Shown: piece by piece, positions 8,192-16,783 of the stretch
Layout of the letters: each line of letters begins with the position of its first letter
Numbering within the stretch: the first letter of the stretch is position 1
Origin: JAICIG01 sp035532215
Lineage (GTDB): Bacteria > Planctomycetota > Planctomycetia > Pirellulales > JAICIG01
Assembly: GCA_035532215.1 (NCBI GenBank)
Contig: DATKRK010000317.1
Coordinates: 1 to 54,304 of the forward strand
Length of the DNA stretch: 54,304 bases
Direction of reading: 5' to 3'
Notes under the pieces: model-generated
Told to the model about the DNA's origin: nothing
What the model saw: the letters and a program-made list of their open reading frames with translations, nothing else
The model's database searches: none
Program-made: the position numbers and the translations under genes

Positions 8192-9240
8192 GCTGGCAAG
8201 GCATCGCCGGGCACGATGAAATCGTCGAGCAGTTCCGCCGTGCGCTTGCGCGCGGCCGGCTGGCCAGCACGTTTTTATTCGTCGGTCCCGAAGGGGTCGG
8301 CAAGCGCGGTTTTGCGCTGCGATTGGCCCAATGCCTGCTTTGCCAGGAGCGGCCGGCCGAGCAGCTCGAGCCGTGCGGCCAGTGCGCCAGTTGCACGCAA
8401 GTCTTGGCCGGCACGCACCCCGATCTGCTGCAAGTGGCTAAGCCGCGCGAACGGAGCGAGATGCCGGTCGCCTTGTTGATCGGCAGCGGCGAGCGGCGGA
8501 TGCACGAGGGGCTTTGCCACGATATTTCTTTGAAGCCCTTCATGGGCGGCCGGCGGATCGCAATCATCGGCGACGCCGATTTCCTGAACGAAGAAGGGGC
8601 GAACTGCCTGCTCAAAACCCTGGAAGAGCCGCCCCCGCAATCGGTGCTGATCTTGATCGGCACGAGCATCGACCGGCAACTGCCCACCATTCGCTCACGG
8701 GCGCAGATCATCCGCTTTCAGCCGCTGGCGCCCGAACTGCTGGCCCAACTGCTCGCCGAGCAAGGTCTCGTCGGCGACGCGAGCGAGGCCGAGCGCGTCG
8801 CGGCCTTCAGCGAAGGCAGCCTGGCCCGGGCCGGCGAATTGAGCGAGCCGGCAATGTGGAGCTTTCGCGGCAAGCTGCTCGAACGGCTCGCGGGGCCAAC
8901 TCTCGACGGCGTTCAACTGGCGAAATTCGTGAGCGCCTTTGTCGACGAGGCGGGCAAAGAAGCGCCGCCGCGCCGCGCTCGGGCCCGGTTGGCGGTCGGA
9001 TTCGTCGTAGAATTCTACCGCCAGATTTGGCGCGCCTTGTCGGGCGTGCCGTTGAGCGTGGACGACGCCGAATTGCGGGCTTGCGTGCGGCAGACCGTCG
9101 GTCGCTGGACCGCCGGACAAGAGGCCGCAGGGGCTTGTGCCGATCGTTCGCTGGAAGCGCTCGTGCATATCGATCGCAACGCGAACCAGGCGACGTGGAT
9201 CGAAGCCTGGGTCGACGATCTGACGCGGCTGGCAAGCTAA
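8188..9240 (+). CDS. holB: DNA polymerase III subunit delta'
   Basis: Clamp-loader subunit delta' of the replicative polymerase, 350 aa. Starts at the ATG overlapping the tmk stop. Visible features: 'HDEIVEQFRRALARGRLASTFLFVGPEGVGKRG' (split across the P-loop), the four-Cys zinc module 'CLLC' then 'CGQCASC', 'DADFLNEEGANCLLKTLEEPP', and the sensor/SRC-like 'TIRSRAQIIRF'. The P-loop ends GKRG instead of GK[T/S], which would weaken nucleotide binding; delta' is commonly a non-hydrolysing subunit, so this is not a sign of decay. It forms an operon with tmk. Confidence 0.93.
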   Translation: MSWQGIAGHDEIVEQFRRALARGRLASTFLFVGPEGVGKRGFALRLAQCLLCQERPAEQLEPCGQCASCTQVLAGTHPDLLQVAKPRERSEMPVALLIGSGERRMHEGLCHDISLKPFMGGRRIAIIGDADFLNEEGANCLLKTLEEPPPQSVLILIGTSIDRQLPTIRSRAQIIRFQPLAPELLAQLLAEQGLVGDASEAERVAAFSEGSLARAGELSEPAMWSFRGKLLERLAGPTLDGVQLAKFVSAFVDEAGKEAPPRRARARLAVGFVVEFYRQIWRALSGVPLSVDDAELRACVRQTVGRWTAGQEAAGACADRSLEALVHIDRNANQATWIEAWVDDLTRLAS

Positions 9241-9245
9241 GGTAG

Positions 9246-9339
9246 AAGCGGCATCTCTGCCGCTTTGTTTTGTAAAAGCGGCATCTCTGCCGCTTTTCAA
9301 AAACTGACTTATTGACGCCAACGCGGCAGGATGCCGCGT
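9246..9339. repeat. Palindrome pair and related third palindrome
   Basis: AAGCGGCATCTCTGCCGCTT occurs at 9246-9265 and again at 9276-9295, exactly 30 bp apart. A related palindrome, ACGCGGCAGGATGCCGCGT, is at 9321-9339. They fill the gap between the convergent holB and yjbQ-family genes and could terminate transcription in both directions. Confidence 0.85.
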
Positions 9340-9344
9340 CTACT

Positions 9345-9773
9345 TCACTCGCGCCGTTGGCCGTAAAGCGTGGCCACGATTCGCCGCCCGCCGGCCCGGT
9401 CGCGATGCTCGCAAAGGTAGATGCCTTGCCAGACGCCCAGGCACAATCGCCCTTCGCGCACCGGGACGCTGACGGAACTGCCCAACAAGGCCGCCTTGAC
9501 GTGGGCCGGCATGTCATCCGGCCCCTCGCAAGTATGGCGATGGGGAAAATCCTCAGGAGCGATCGCGTTGAACGAAGTTTCCAGATCGAGCGGCACGTCG
9601 GGATCGGCATTTTCGTTAATGGTCAGCGAGGCCGAAGTGTGCTGAATAAACAGGTGCAGCAAGCCGACTTCGAACTCTTTCAAGTCAGGCAGCGTATTAA
9701 GAATCTGCCCTGTAATCAGGTGAAAACCTCGGGCGCGAGGCGATAATTCTACGATGCGTTGCAGCCAGTTCAT
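9345..9773 (-). CDS. YjbQ/UPF0047 family protein
   Basis: A 142-aa protein of the YjbQ (UPF0047) family, the full family length. Diagnostic stretches are 'LLHLFIQHTSASLTINENAD', 'HTCEGPDDMPAHVKAALLGSS', and 'GVWQGIYLCEHRDRAGGRRI'. The conserved His/Glu residues expected around a metal or phosphate site are present. Members have been reported to have weak thiamine-phosphate synthase activity, but their true role is unsettled. The gene is transcribed toward holB with no apparent operon partner. Confidence 0.9.
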   Translation of the reverse strand: MNWLQRIVELSPRARGFHLITGQILNTLPDLKEFEVGLLHLFIQHTSASLTINENADPDVPLDLETSFNAIAPEDFPHRHTCEGPDDMPAHVKAALLGSSVSVPVREGRLCLGVWQGIYLCEHRDRAGGRRIVATLYGQRRE

Positions 9774-10107
9774 CGAAACGTCCGATGCTCGTATTTGCGG
9801 TAATTGATGGATAGAAAATCCCGAAAGCTTAAAAAACGCTCATTTATCTTGACTTTTGCCGTTCGCTCATAAGAATGGGATGCTTTGACAGACGCCGTCC
9901 CGCCTTGTTGGCAGCCCGGTTGCAGTCAATCGTCGGCCGCCCTGTTGTGGCGTCTTTGGAATGCCCTGGTGAGTTTTATTTTATCGGAAAAGTGACCGCT
10001 TAACGTATAAACCCCGTCGAGCGTCCTTCCGATTCAAGCGCCCGCGATGAGGCCCGGATCGCCAGGGAAGCGTTGTTGTTTGTTCGTGGTACGGAGTTGT
10101 TAGACAG
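9774..10107. other. 334-bp divergent intergenic region
   Basis: Upstream of both the YjbQ-family gene (minus) and the small gene at 10108 (plus). A TTGACT at about 9849 followed 15 bp later by TAAGAA is a poor promoter match on the plus strand. I see no RNA gene or coding frame. Confidence 0.35.
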
Positions 10108-10323
10108 ATGCGGAACGTTTTTGATGCGATTCTAGAGTTTGGGCACGACGAAGACTTTGCTCCGGTTGAGAGCGATGAGTTTGTCCCCACCGAGGCGCCC
10201 GCCGGCTCCGCGGAGAAGTTGGAAATCATGGCTCGCAGAATTCAGATGGGCGCCCCTTTGTGGCATCCTGACGATCGAGCCGACTACAGCGGCCTGACCG
10301 GCGCCGTCCGCCCCCGCGAGTAA
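10108..10323 (+). CDS. Small conserved-looking hypothetical protein
   Basis: A 71-aa acidic protein. The N-terminus is rich in Asp/Glu ('LEFGHDEDFAPVESDEF'). The C-terminal half, 'KLEIMARRIQMGAPLWHPDDRADYSGL', resembles a short motif (a KLExLxxRxxxGxPLWHPxDR pattern) that I recognise from small planctomycete proteins of unknown function. A strong Rho-independent terminator at 10429-10475 lies 105 bp downstream on the same strand, which supports a real transcript here. No membrane segment or catalytic motif is visible. Confidence 0.6.
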   Translation: MRNVFDAILEFGHDEDFAPVESDEFVPTEAPAGSAEKLEIMARRIQMGAPLWHPDDRADYSGLTGAVRPRE

Positions 10324-10428
10324 TTCGCTCTGCTTGGCGCCGCTGACCAATTGGCCCTTGGCGTCCTGCTGCGCCAAGACCAAAGCGGACGAGACACCCA
10401 GACCTTTGACGGTCAATCGATAGCTAAC

Positions 10429-10481
10429 GGCCGTCGTCGCCAAGCCACGCGCTTGTGTCCTTGGCGGCGACGGCCTTTTTT
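10429..10481 (+). terminator. Rho-independent terminator
   Basis: GGCCGTCGTCGCCAAG (10429-10444) pairs with CTTGGCGGCGACGGCC (10460-10475), 15 Watson-Crick pairs and one wobble, loop 15 nt, followed by TTTTTTG. It ends the transcript of the small gene at 10108. The rest of 10324-10633 holds no gene that I can support. Confidence 0.85.
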
Positions 10482-10633
10482 GTTGATTTTTCGACGACCG
10501 CCCGAAGGCGAAAAAGCTGGTCTCGTCGCCCTGAAGCGGGTAAGTTAATGGCGACGCGCGGCGGCGCACGATTTGACCGAACATTGGCTCCCTTGCGGTG
10601 GCTTGATCTGAGCGTGGGAAGCGGCGACGACGC

Positions 10634-11320
10634 ATGATTCTGCACCGCGTCTGGAAGTTTCGGCTGCTGCTCGTCGCCTTGCTGGCGTTGATCGTGATCC
10701 ATCCGTTGACCGCGGGTCAAGATCTGGCGCGATTGTGCTATCTCACGTTCTGGTCCTTCGTGCAGATCGCCACGATCTACGCAATCTCGGGTATCCGCTG
10801 GCAGCGGCACGTCGGATTGGCTCTCGGTCTGCCCTTGACGTTCGCCATGTGGAGCAGCTATGTAATTTTCAAGGAAGGCGAGACGTTCGAGCTGATCCTG
10901 TCCGGGCTGTCCGCCGCCTTTTTTACCGCCGTGGCGGTCATGGTGATGCGGCATCTGGTGACCAACGAAGTCACTGCCGATAACGTCGCCGGAGCGGTTT
11001 GCGCCTACCTTTTGCTTGGTCTGGCCATCGGACTGCTCTACGCGATCATTGAAACGCTTCACGCCCATTCGTTCCACGGAAGAGGCGAGTTGGCGGCGGA
11101 ACTGGCCGATCCCGTGCGGCGCCGCTCGGCTCTGACGTACTACAGCTTCATCACCTTGACGACGGCCGGCTACGGCGATCTGACGCCGGCCACGCCTTTC
11201 ACGCGAATCTTGGCCGCCATGGAGGCGGTCCTCGGTCAACTTTATCTGGCGATACTGGTGGCCGGACTGGTAGGCATTCGCGTCAGCCGCCGCGGCAACG
11301 GCGGTCCCGCTATTCGCTGA
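10634..11320 (+). CDS. Two-pore-domain-type potassium channel protein
   Basis: A 228-aa integral membrane protein. Hydrophobic segments occur at about residues 9-26, 34-52, 60-80, 88-106, 118-139 and 192-214. Between the last two lies a pore loop with the K+ selectivity filter 'TTAGYGD' (residues 176-182), preceded by the pore helix 'ALTYYSFITL'. The Ion_trans_2-type pore is at the C-terminus. There is no RCK or cyclic-nucleotide domain, and no Arg-rich S4 helix is evident, so gating by voltage is doubtful. It would work in the inner membrane as a tetramer. The start ATG at 10634 follows the terminator region, so the gene has its own promoter. Confidence 0.85.
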   Translation: MILHRVWKFRLLLVALLALIVIHPLTAGQDLARLCYLTFWSFVQIATIYAISGIRWQRHVGLALGLPLTFAMWSSYVIFKEGETFELILSGLSAAFFTAVAVMVMRHLVTNEVTADNVAGAVCAYLLLGLAIGLLYAIIETLHAHSFHGRGELAAELADPVRRRSALTYYSFITLTTAGYGDLTPATPFTRILAAMEAVLGQLYLAILVAGLVGIRVSRRGNGGPAIR

Positions 11321-11448
11321 CCGGCGCGCGTTACGGCAAATCGGGCGTCGTCTTTTTCGCACCATCTCGCACGCCCGCATCGCGTGAACAATAATTACAA
11401 CGTGACCGATTCATTCCGCGGGCGAAGACGCCGTACAGTAACGCAGCT

Positions 11449-11583
11449 ATGACGCGCATGACTTGGACCTATCCCGCGATCATGCTGGCCGCCGTCGCCA
11501 CGGGCGTGCTGCTCAGCCGAGGGCGGCAGGCGGCGCTCGGCTTGAGCCGCGGCGAACGGTTCGGCATTGCGCTGGGCGCCTCG
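11449..11583 (+). pseudogene. N-terminal fragment of split lgt homologue
   Basis: The first 45 codons (MTWTYPAIMLAAVATGVLL, then SRGRQAALGLSRGERFGIALGA) match the first membrane segment and following loop of prolipoprotein diacylglyceryl transferase as it appears in planctomycetes. Similarity stops after 'GIALGA'. The frame then runs into unrelated sequence downstream of the PEP-CTERM gene. The missing remainder resumes at 20253, about 8.7 kb away on the same strand. Lgt transfers diacylglyceryl to the lipobox Cys of prolipoproteins. Neither fragment can make a functional enzyme alone. Confidence 0.72.
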
Positions 11584-11666
11584 GCTCGCTGCAGCTATGC
11601 GTCGACGTACCGCGGGTTGATGTGCAGCGCCGCATCAAGATCCCTGAGCGCCGCGTCGAGGTCCGT

Positions 11667-12593
11667 TTATTTGTGCAACCGGCGCGGCCGCCATCTGCCG
11701 CCGAGCAGGCCCAGCAGTCCCATGGCGACCAGCGTGAGGCTCGCCGGCTCCGGCACGGTGCCGAGCGATCCGGGGCCCGAGGCCGGCGCGGGATCATCGA
11801 GCCCGGGCACGGCAGCGCCCTCGGTGAGCGTTTTGGCAACGAGATCATATTGAAAGAGGTTGGAATTCAAGCCCGCGATGAAGAGATTACCCTGGCCATC
11901 GGAGGTAATGCCATCCGGCGAAGGAATGCTGCCGTTCACGAGCAGCGTAGCTGCCAAGTTTGTCGGATTGATGCTCCACACGTCGTCGCTAGCCTCGGCG
12001 GTCGCGTAGAGTTTGCCGGTGAAGCTGTCGAAGGTCAGACCATCCGTGCCAAACGAAAGAGAGGCGATTTTGAGGGTCGCGCCGGTCGTAGGGTTGAGCT
12101 GCGAGATGGTTCCGAACCTGTCCGTAATGGCGAAGAGGTTGCCCGAACTGTCGTAGGCAAGGCCGCCGGGGTTGGCGCCCGTGTCGGCGAACGTGGCCAG
12201 CGTGTTGGTCGAGAGGTCCACCCGGTCGATCTTGTCGCCAAATTGCTCGGTCACGAGCAGGCTACGGCCGCCGGGATCGAGGATGAGGTCGACCGGGCGC
12301 AAGAGTCCGCTGACCAGGACCGTGTCGGAGCCGGTCGTCAGGTTCAGGCTCCTCAGGTTGCCGCCGAAGTAGTCGGTGTAGAGAATCGTGTCGTGATTGA
12401 GAAAGATCATGCTGTCGGGCGAAGAGGCGTCGACAATTTTGGTCACCGAATTCGTGCTTGTGTCAATGCTGACGATCGAGTCGTCCTGCAAGGTCGTGGC
12501 GAAGATGATTCCCGCGCGCGCCGACGTTTGCACGCCGAAGACGGCTAGCAGACTCCCGAGCAGAACGCGTCGAGCCTTTTTCCTCGAAGACAT
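11667..12593 (-). CDS. PEP-CTERM-sorted beta-propeller protein
   Basis: A 308-aa exported protein. The ATG at 12593 starts a signal peptide (SSRKKARRVLLGSLLAVFG to SARA). The body is a series of six or so short repeats with the NHL/SMP-30 look: 'DSIVSIDTSTNSVTKIV', 'GGNLRSLNLTTGSDTVLV', 'DKIDRVDLSTNTLATFA', 'GTISQLNPTTGATLKIA', 'DDVWSINPTNLAATLLV', 'SNLFQYDLVAKTL'. It ends in a canonical PEP-CTERM sorting signal: 'VPEPASL', a hydrophobic helix, then 'RWRPRR'. Such proteins are processed by an exosortase (not in this window) and reach the cell surface or matrix. An upstream in-frame start at 12647 belongs to a leader duplicated in front of the neighbouring gene. It lies inside the block that splits lgt. 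Confidence 0.88.
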   Translation of the reverse strand: MSSRKKARRVLLGSLLAVFGVQTSARAGIIFATTLQDDSIVSIDTSTNSVTKIVDASSPDSMIFLNHDTILYTDYFGGNLRSLNLTTGSDTVLVSGLLRPVDLILDPGGRSLLVTEQFGDKIDRVDLSTNTLATFADTGANPGGLAYDSSGNLFAITDRFGTISQLNPTTGATLKIASLSFGTDGLTFDSFTGKLYATAEASDDVWSINPTNLAATLLVNGSIPSPDGITSDGQGNLFIAGLNSNLFQYDLVAKTLTEGAAVPGLDDPAPASGPGSLGTVPEPASLTLVAMGLLGLLGGRWRPRRLHK

Positions 12594-12655
12594 CAGCGCC
12601 TTGCCGGCTCGCGAGACGCGGCGGCGACAAAAAACGGGTTGCCTCATGGATCATC

Positions 12656-12689
12656 TCTCCCGAAGAAGGTCTCGAAGGAAATCCGGCCG
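12656..12689 (-). repeat. Duplicated 34-bp upstream leader, copy 1
   Basis: Thirty-four bases starting TCTCCCGAAGAAGGTC and ending AAATCCGGCCG are identical at 12656-12689 and 15899-15932. They lie just upstream of the PEP-CTERM gene and of the DUF4214 gene, in the same orientation to each. Flanking sequence on the gene side is also similar. The identity suggests duplication of a promoter/5' leader. Confidence 0.9.
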
Positions 12690-12715
12690 TCAGGCGTCGT
12701 CAGCCCCCGTCCAGG

Positions 12716-15700
12716 CTAGCTCGGGTGCAACCGGACATACTCGCTCGACCCGATGAACCCGCTCAGAATGTCCTCGTTCGTCGCACGGCCGCCGAACTGC
12801 GCGAGCCAATAGCTCACTTCCGCGGCACTGGCGGCGCGGCCGAGATAGGTGAAGTAATCGTCCTCAATCATTTGCGCCTCGCGCTCCCCGCTCGCCGCGA
12901 AGCCCAGGGCGATGTTCGAGCGGCTCGCCCCCGCTGACAGTTCGGCTAGCCAGTAGCTCATGCCCGTCGTGTCCGCCGGCCGTCCTAGAACCACTTGGTA
13001 CATCGCCTTCACCCAGCCGGAATTGGCGCCGCTGGCGTGGGCGTAGAACTCGGGCGAAGCGATGAAATCGGCTTCGATTTGCTGGTCGCTCATCCCCTGT
13101 TGCATCTGCCTTGTCCAGTAAGCGATGCCGGCGGCGTCGGGCGCGCGGCCCAGGTACGTCTGGTAGGCCGGGGCGATGACGTTCGTCGAGTAGAATTCAG
13201 CGCTGTGCGTCAAGTCGCTGGCGAACTGGGCCGGCATCAGTCCGTCGGTGATCTGCGCGGTCCAGTAGCTCAGGGCCGAGGCGTCCGGCGCGTGGTGGAG
13301 CACGTCCTGAAACGCGCTGCCGACGTACGACGCGGCGGGGCTGGCGGACCGAGCCGGCGGGTTGGTGCTGGCCGACATTACGGCGCCGGGCAACGAGTTG
13401 GCAGGGTCGCTGACGCCATCGGGCGAAATTGAATCAGTCGCGTTGACGGCCGGAACAACGGCCCCGGTGCTCCCCGAGTCGCTCGCTGCGGCACCCCCCG
13501 CCGGAGGCGACTTCTGTTCAACGGGCGGATGTGCGCCCGGCTGGCTGACCTCGTGGACCAGGCCCCAGCGTCCGCCGCCCGCCAGGAACATGCCATCGCG
13601 ATCATCGGCGGCAAAGGCGAAGAACTGGTCGATCTGGTCCAACGACACGCCGTCGAAGGCCCGCACCTGCGGCAAGCTGCCTGGCCCTGGCCCTTCGGCG
13701 GCCACGATGTCGTATCGGCCCGAGCCGGTGACATCCGCCGCGGCCACGCGCACGCCGCCGTGGAAGCCCGGATCGAAGGCCAGAAAAGTCTGCAACGGCG
13801 CGCCCGTGCCGTCGAACACGCTCACCCGCGGTTCGCCGCCGGCCCCCGCGCCGACGATGATCGAGGCCGGCGGATGGCCCTGGTCGTGAATCGCGCCGGT
13901 CGCCACGTAAACCCCGCCGGTGAAACTGGGATCAAAAGCGTCGAACGAACTGGCGGGCGTATCGTTGCCCGCCAGCAGGCCCGGAACGTCAAAGACATCG
14001 ACCAGCGGCGCGCCGCCCGGCCCCTCGCCGGTGACCAGACCCAGGTGGATCTGGCCGTTGCTGTTGACCACCGGCCCAGCGGCCAGACGCACGCCGCCGG
14101 TGTAGCCTGAGCCGTAGGGCTGGAACTGGGCGAGCAGTGCGCCCGTTTTGCCGCTGAAGATATCGACCCATCCCTGCCCCCCGGCGCCCTGGGCGACGAT
14201 CAGATCGGCGTAACCGTCGCCGTTGAGGTCGGCCGAAGTCACGTACAAACCGCCGTGGAAACCGGGGAAGGGATCGAACCACCCCAGCGGCCCGGCGAGC
14301 TGCTGGCCGGTGAAGCCGTCGAAGACCTGCACGAGCGAATCGCCCGACGAATTGCTGCCAGGCCCTTGGGCGGTGATGATGTCGGGGATGCCGTCGCCGT
14401 TCACGTCGCCGACGGCGACGCGGACGCCGCCGAGAAAGCTGGGATCGAACGGGTGCAAGTCAAACTTCTGGTCGCCGGTCTGCGCGTTGTAGACCTTCAC
14501 TTCCGGGCTGCTGCCGGCGTCGCTGCCGGCGACCAGCAAGCCGATGGGCGTGGGCGATTGGATGCCGCGGTAAGAGACGATCTCCGAGGAGCTACCCTCG
14601 AACGTGAAATAGCCGGCGTAGGCGCCGGTGGGATGATCGACGACCGTGCCGTTGGCATTGCTCACCGTCAAGCTGTTGCCGGGGGCGCCGAAACTCGGAT
14701 CGCCGTTGATGTTGTACAGCAATCCAGACCTGGGAGTGACGGTGATGCTGCTGCCGACCTGGCCGCCGGTCGCGTTGAAGAAATAGGCGTTGGGCAGGTC
14801 GACGGTGACACGGCTGGTGTCCGTGTACTCGTACTTGATGGCCGCCGGCGCCAGACCGGTGATTGCGCCCCAAGGGTCGGAATCGCCGCTGAACGGCGAG
14901 GACGTGTTCCCGACGATCACCGTTCGCGTCCTGGTATCGCTCGTGTCGTTGAGATTGATCGTGTTGAAGGCCGGGGGATTTTCAAGGTTGAGAGCGCCCT
15001 GAATCCCTTGCACGCTGCCGTTGTTGCCCACGTTGATCGTGGCGTAGTGGCCCCCAATAAGATTGGTAGGGGCGCCGGTTTGCAGGACATTGAGCGTGTC
15101 GCCGCCGTTGCCGCCGTCAATGGTGATGCTGGCGGTGTCGGGGTACTCGTAGTTGATGGCTGCCGGCGCCAAGCCGGTGACGGCGCCCCACGGATCGGCG
15201 TCACCGCTCAAAGGTGAGGGGGTGTTCTGCAGAGAAACGGTGCGGGCCGTGGTGTCGCTGCTGTCGTCCAGATTGATCGTGTTGAAGGCCGGCGGATTTT
15301 CCAGGTTGAGCTGGCCCTGGATGCCCTGCAGGCTGCCGTTGTCGCCCACGTTGATCGCGTCGAAGAACCCGCTGCTGTCGGTGACGGTCGTGGGCACCGC
15401 AAGAGATTCAATGTTGACGGCGTCATTTTCGCCGCCGCCGGCCACGAGGATTTGAGAAAGGCTGGAGGCTGGGCCGCTCGCGGTGTTTGTTCCACTCCCC
15501 GACCATGCGCCCGAACCGGTCCCCAGGATATTGATGGGCTCGGCACTGTCGTGGAACGTGTAGGTTCCATTGGTCAAGGAAATGGTCAAGTCGCTGCCGA
15601 TGCCGGCACTTGCGTAGTACGCCAGGGAACCGGTGCTGTCGATGCTCAGCGTGGAAAGAACGGCGCGCAGTTCCAGCAGTTCGACGCGGCGAAGCGCGGC

Positions 15701-15892
15701 CGTTCGTTGCTGCGGCTTCCGGCGTCGCACCGCCTGGTGAATCTGCGGTTCGTGGAGCCGACGCGGTCGCCATCGGCCGCCGAGCAGGCCCAGCAGCCTC
15801 CCAAAGTGCATGCCTGGAGCCTTATCGACCGAAGGCATTCGCGCGTTGCCGGCGCCCGAGACACGCCCGTGACACAAGACAGGTTGGCTCAT
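12716..15892 (-). CDS. FG-GAP/DUF4214 surface protein with chimeric 5' end
   Basis: Up to 1058 aa. From about residue 60 it shows the planctomycete N-terminal export-like motif 'LRRVELLELRAVLS', a beta-rich region containing a tandem duplication of about 104 residues ('GIQGQLNLENPPAFNTINL' and 'GIQGALNLENPPAFNTINL'), FG-GAP/VCBS-type repeats with Ca-binding-like loops ('GDVNGDGIPDII', 'ADLNGDGYADLI', 'ADVTGSGRYDIV'), a Pro/Ser linker, and four C-terminal DUF4214 repeats ('YQTYLGRAPDAAGIAYWTRQM', split at its end, and 'YQVVLGRPADTTGMSYWLAE'). It is probably exported and adhesive. The start is unclear: ATGs at 15892, 15838 and 15811 precede residues 33-48, which copy the tail of a PEP-CTERM protein ('LLGLLGGRWRPRRLHE'). 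A GTG at 15730 (VRRRKPQQRT) would skip this relic and is plausible. Confidence 0.85.
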   Translation of the reverse strand: MSQPVLCHGRVSGAGNARMPSVDKAPGMHFGRLLGLLGGRWRPRRLHEPQIHQAVRRRKPQQRTAALRRVELLELRAVLSTLSIDSTGSLAYYASAGIGSDLTISLTNGTYTFHDSAEPINILGTGSGAWSGSGTNTASGPASSLSQILVAGGGENDAVNIESLAVPTTVTDSSGFFDAINVGDNGSLQGIQGQLNLENPPAFNTINLDDSSDTTARTVSLQNTPSPLSGDADPWGAVTGLAPAAINYEYPDTASITIDGGNGGDTLNVLQTGAPTNLIGGHYATINVGNNGSVQGIQGALNLENPPAFNTINLNDTSDTRTRTVIVGNTSSPFSGDSDPWGAITGLAPAAIKYEYTDTSRVTVDLPNAYFFNATGGQVGSSITVTPRSGLLYNINGDPSFGAPGNSLTVSNANGTVVDHPTGAYAGYFTFEGSSSEIVSYRGIQSPTPIGLLVAGSDAGSSPEVKVYNAQTGDQKFDLHPFDPSFLGGVRVAVGDVNGDGIPDIITAQGPGSNSSGDSLVQVFDGFTGQQLAGPLGWFDPFPGFHGGLYVTSADLNGDGYADLIVAQGAGGQGWVDIFSGKTGALLAQFQPYGSGYTGGVRLAAGPVVNSNGQIHLGLVTGEGPGGAPLVDVFDVPGLLAGNDTPASSFDAFDPSFTGGVYVATGAIHDQGHPPASIIVGAGAGGEPRVSVFDGTGAPLQTFLAFDPGFHGGVRVAAADVTGSGRYDIVAAEGPGPGSLPQVRAFDGVSLDQIDQFFAFAADDRDGMFLAGGGRWGLVHEVSQPGAHPPVEQKSPPAGGAAASDSGSTGAVVPAVNATDSISPDGVSDPANSLPGAVMSASTNPPARSASPAASYVGSAFQDVLHHAPDASALSYWTAQITDGLMPAQFASDLTHSAEFYSTNVIAPAYQTYLGRAPDAAGIAYWTRQMQQGMSDQQIEADFIASPEFYAHASGANSGWVKAMYQVVLGRPADTTGMSYWLAELSAGASRSNIALGFAASGEREAQMIEDDYFTYLGRAASAAEVSYWLAQFGGRATNEDILSGFIGSSEYVRLHPS

Positions 15893-15898
15893 CGATCG

Positions 15899-15932
15899 TG
15901 TCTCCCGAAGAAGGTCTCGAAGGAAATCCGGC
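15899..15932 (-). repeat. Duplicated 34-bp upstream leader, copy 2
   Basis: Identical copy of 12656-12689, placed immediately upstream of the DUF4214 gene. Beyond it, 15933-16177 holds no recognisable gene and must carry promoters for the DUF4214 gene (minus) and the sigma factor gene (plus). Confidence 0.9.
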
Positions 15933-16177
15933 CGGCAGCCCCCGACGATGGAAGGCGCCGCCGGACATGTCCTCAGGGATTCGCTGCCCCCCCCTTAAAC
16001 ACGAAAACCTGCCGATTTGGCGCCGCGGGGCCGAATGTCGCGCCGTAAGCCATTGGCGAAATGGCCTTTATAGATTTCCGACCCAATGATTGAATCGCCT
16101 GCCCGGCGTGCCTACACTGGAAATCCTCTTTCGTCGCGTGCGCTTTTCGCGTGGTTCCGGGTTTAGGGTCCGGCAGG

Positions 16178-16783
16178 ATGAGCAATCGTGGTGCGAACAT
16201 CCTGCGCTGGTTGTTGTCGGCGCGTGCCGGGTCGCGGGAGGCCCTGGGCGAGTCGCTCCAGGCCTGCCGGCCCTACCTGCTGCGCGTCGCCAACAGCCGG
16301 ATCGACCCGAAGCTGAAAGCCAAGGGCGGCGCGTCGGACGTGGTCCAGCAGACTTTTTTGGATGCTCAACGTGGTTTCGATGGTTTTACCGGCGACAAAG
16401 AGGCCGATCTGTTGCGCTGGCTGCGCACGTTGCTGTTGCACAATCTCGCCAACTTCAACCGCGATTTCCGCCGCGCCGCCAAGCGGCAAGTCGACCGCGA
16501 AGTGGCGCTCGACCAGAACGCATCGGCGAGCGGCTGGTTGGCGCTGGCCGGCCGCGATCCGACGCCAAGCCGGCAGGCGCTGCAAACGGAGGATGCCCAG
16601 CGAGTACAACGAGCTTTGGCCCGCTTGCCCAAGCGGCTCCGCCGCGCCGTCGAACTGCGGCACCAGCAGCAGTTGACCTTCCAGGAGATCGGGCGGCGGC
16701 TGAGGCTCTCGACCAGCGGCGCACGAGTTTTATGGAAGCGGGCGGTCGAGCGTTTGGCCGAGGAATTGGAAGCGATGCGATGA
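16178..16783 (+). CDS. ECF-type RNA polymerase sigma factor
   Basis: A 201-aa sigma-70 family protein of the ECF class found in planctomycetes beside Ser/Thr kinases. Region 2 reads 'DVVQQTFLDAQRGFDGFTGD' and 'LLRWLRTLLLHNLANFNRDF'. Region 4 reads 'RALARLPKRLRRAVELRHQQQ' (split at its end) and 'TFQEIGRRLRLSTSGARVLWKRAVERL', a clear helix-turn-helix. The ATG at 16178 was chosen over the GTG at 16151 because it begins right before conserved sequence and is preceded by GGCAGG. The stop overlaps the kinase start (ATGA, 16780-16783), so the two are translated together and the kinase most likely controls this factor by phosphorylation rather than through an anti-sigma factor. Its target promoters are unknown. 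Confidence 0.9.
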   Translation: MSNRGANILRWLLSARAGSREALGESLQACRPYLLRVANSRIDPKLKAKGGASDVVQQTFLDAQRGFDGFTGDKEADLLRWLRTLLLHNLANFNRDFRRAAKRQVDREVALDQNASASGWLALAGRDPTPSRQALQTEDAQRVQRALARLPKRLRRAVELRHQQQLTFQEIGRRLRLSTSGARVLWKRAVERLAEELEAMR

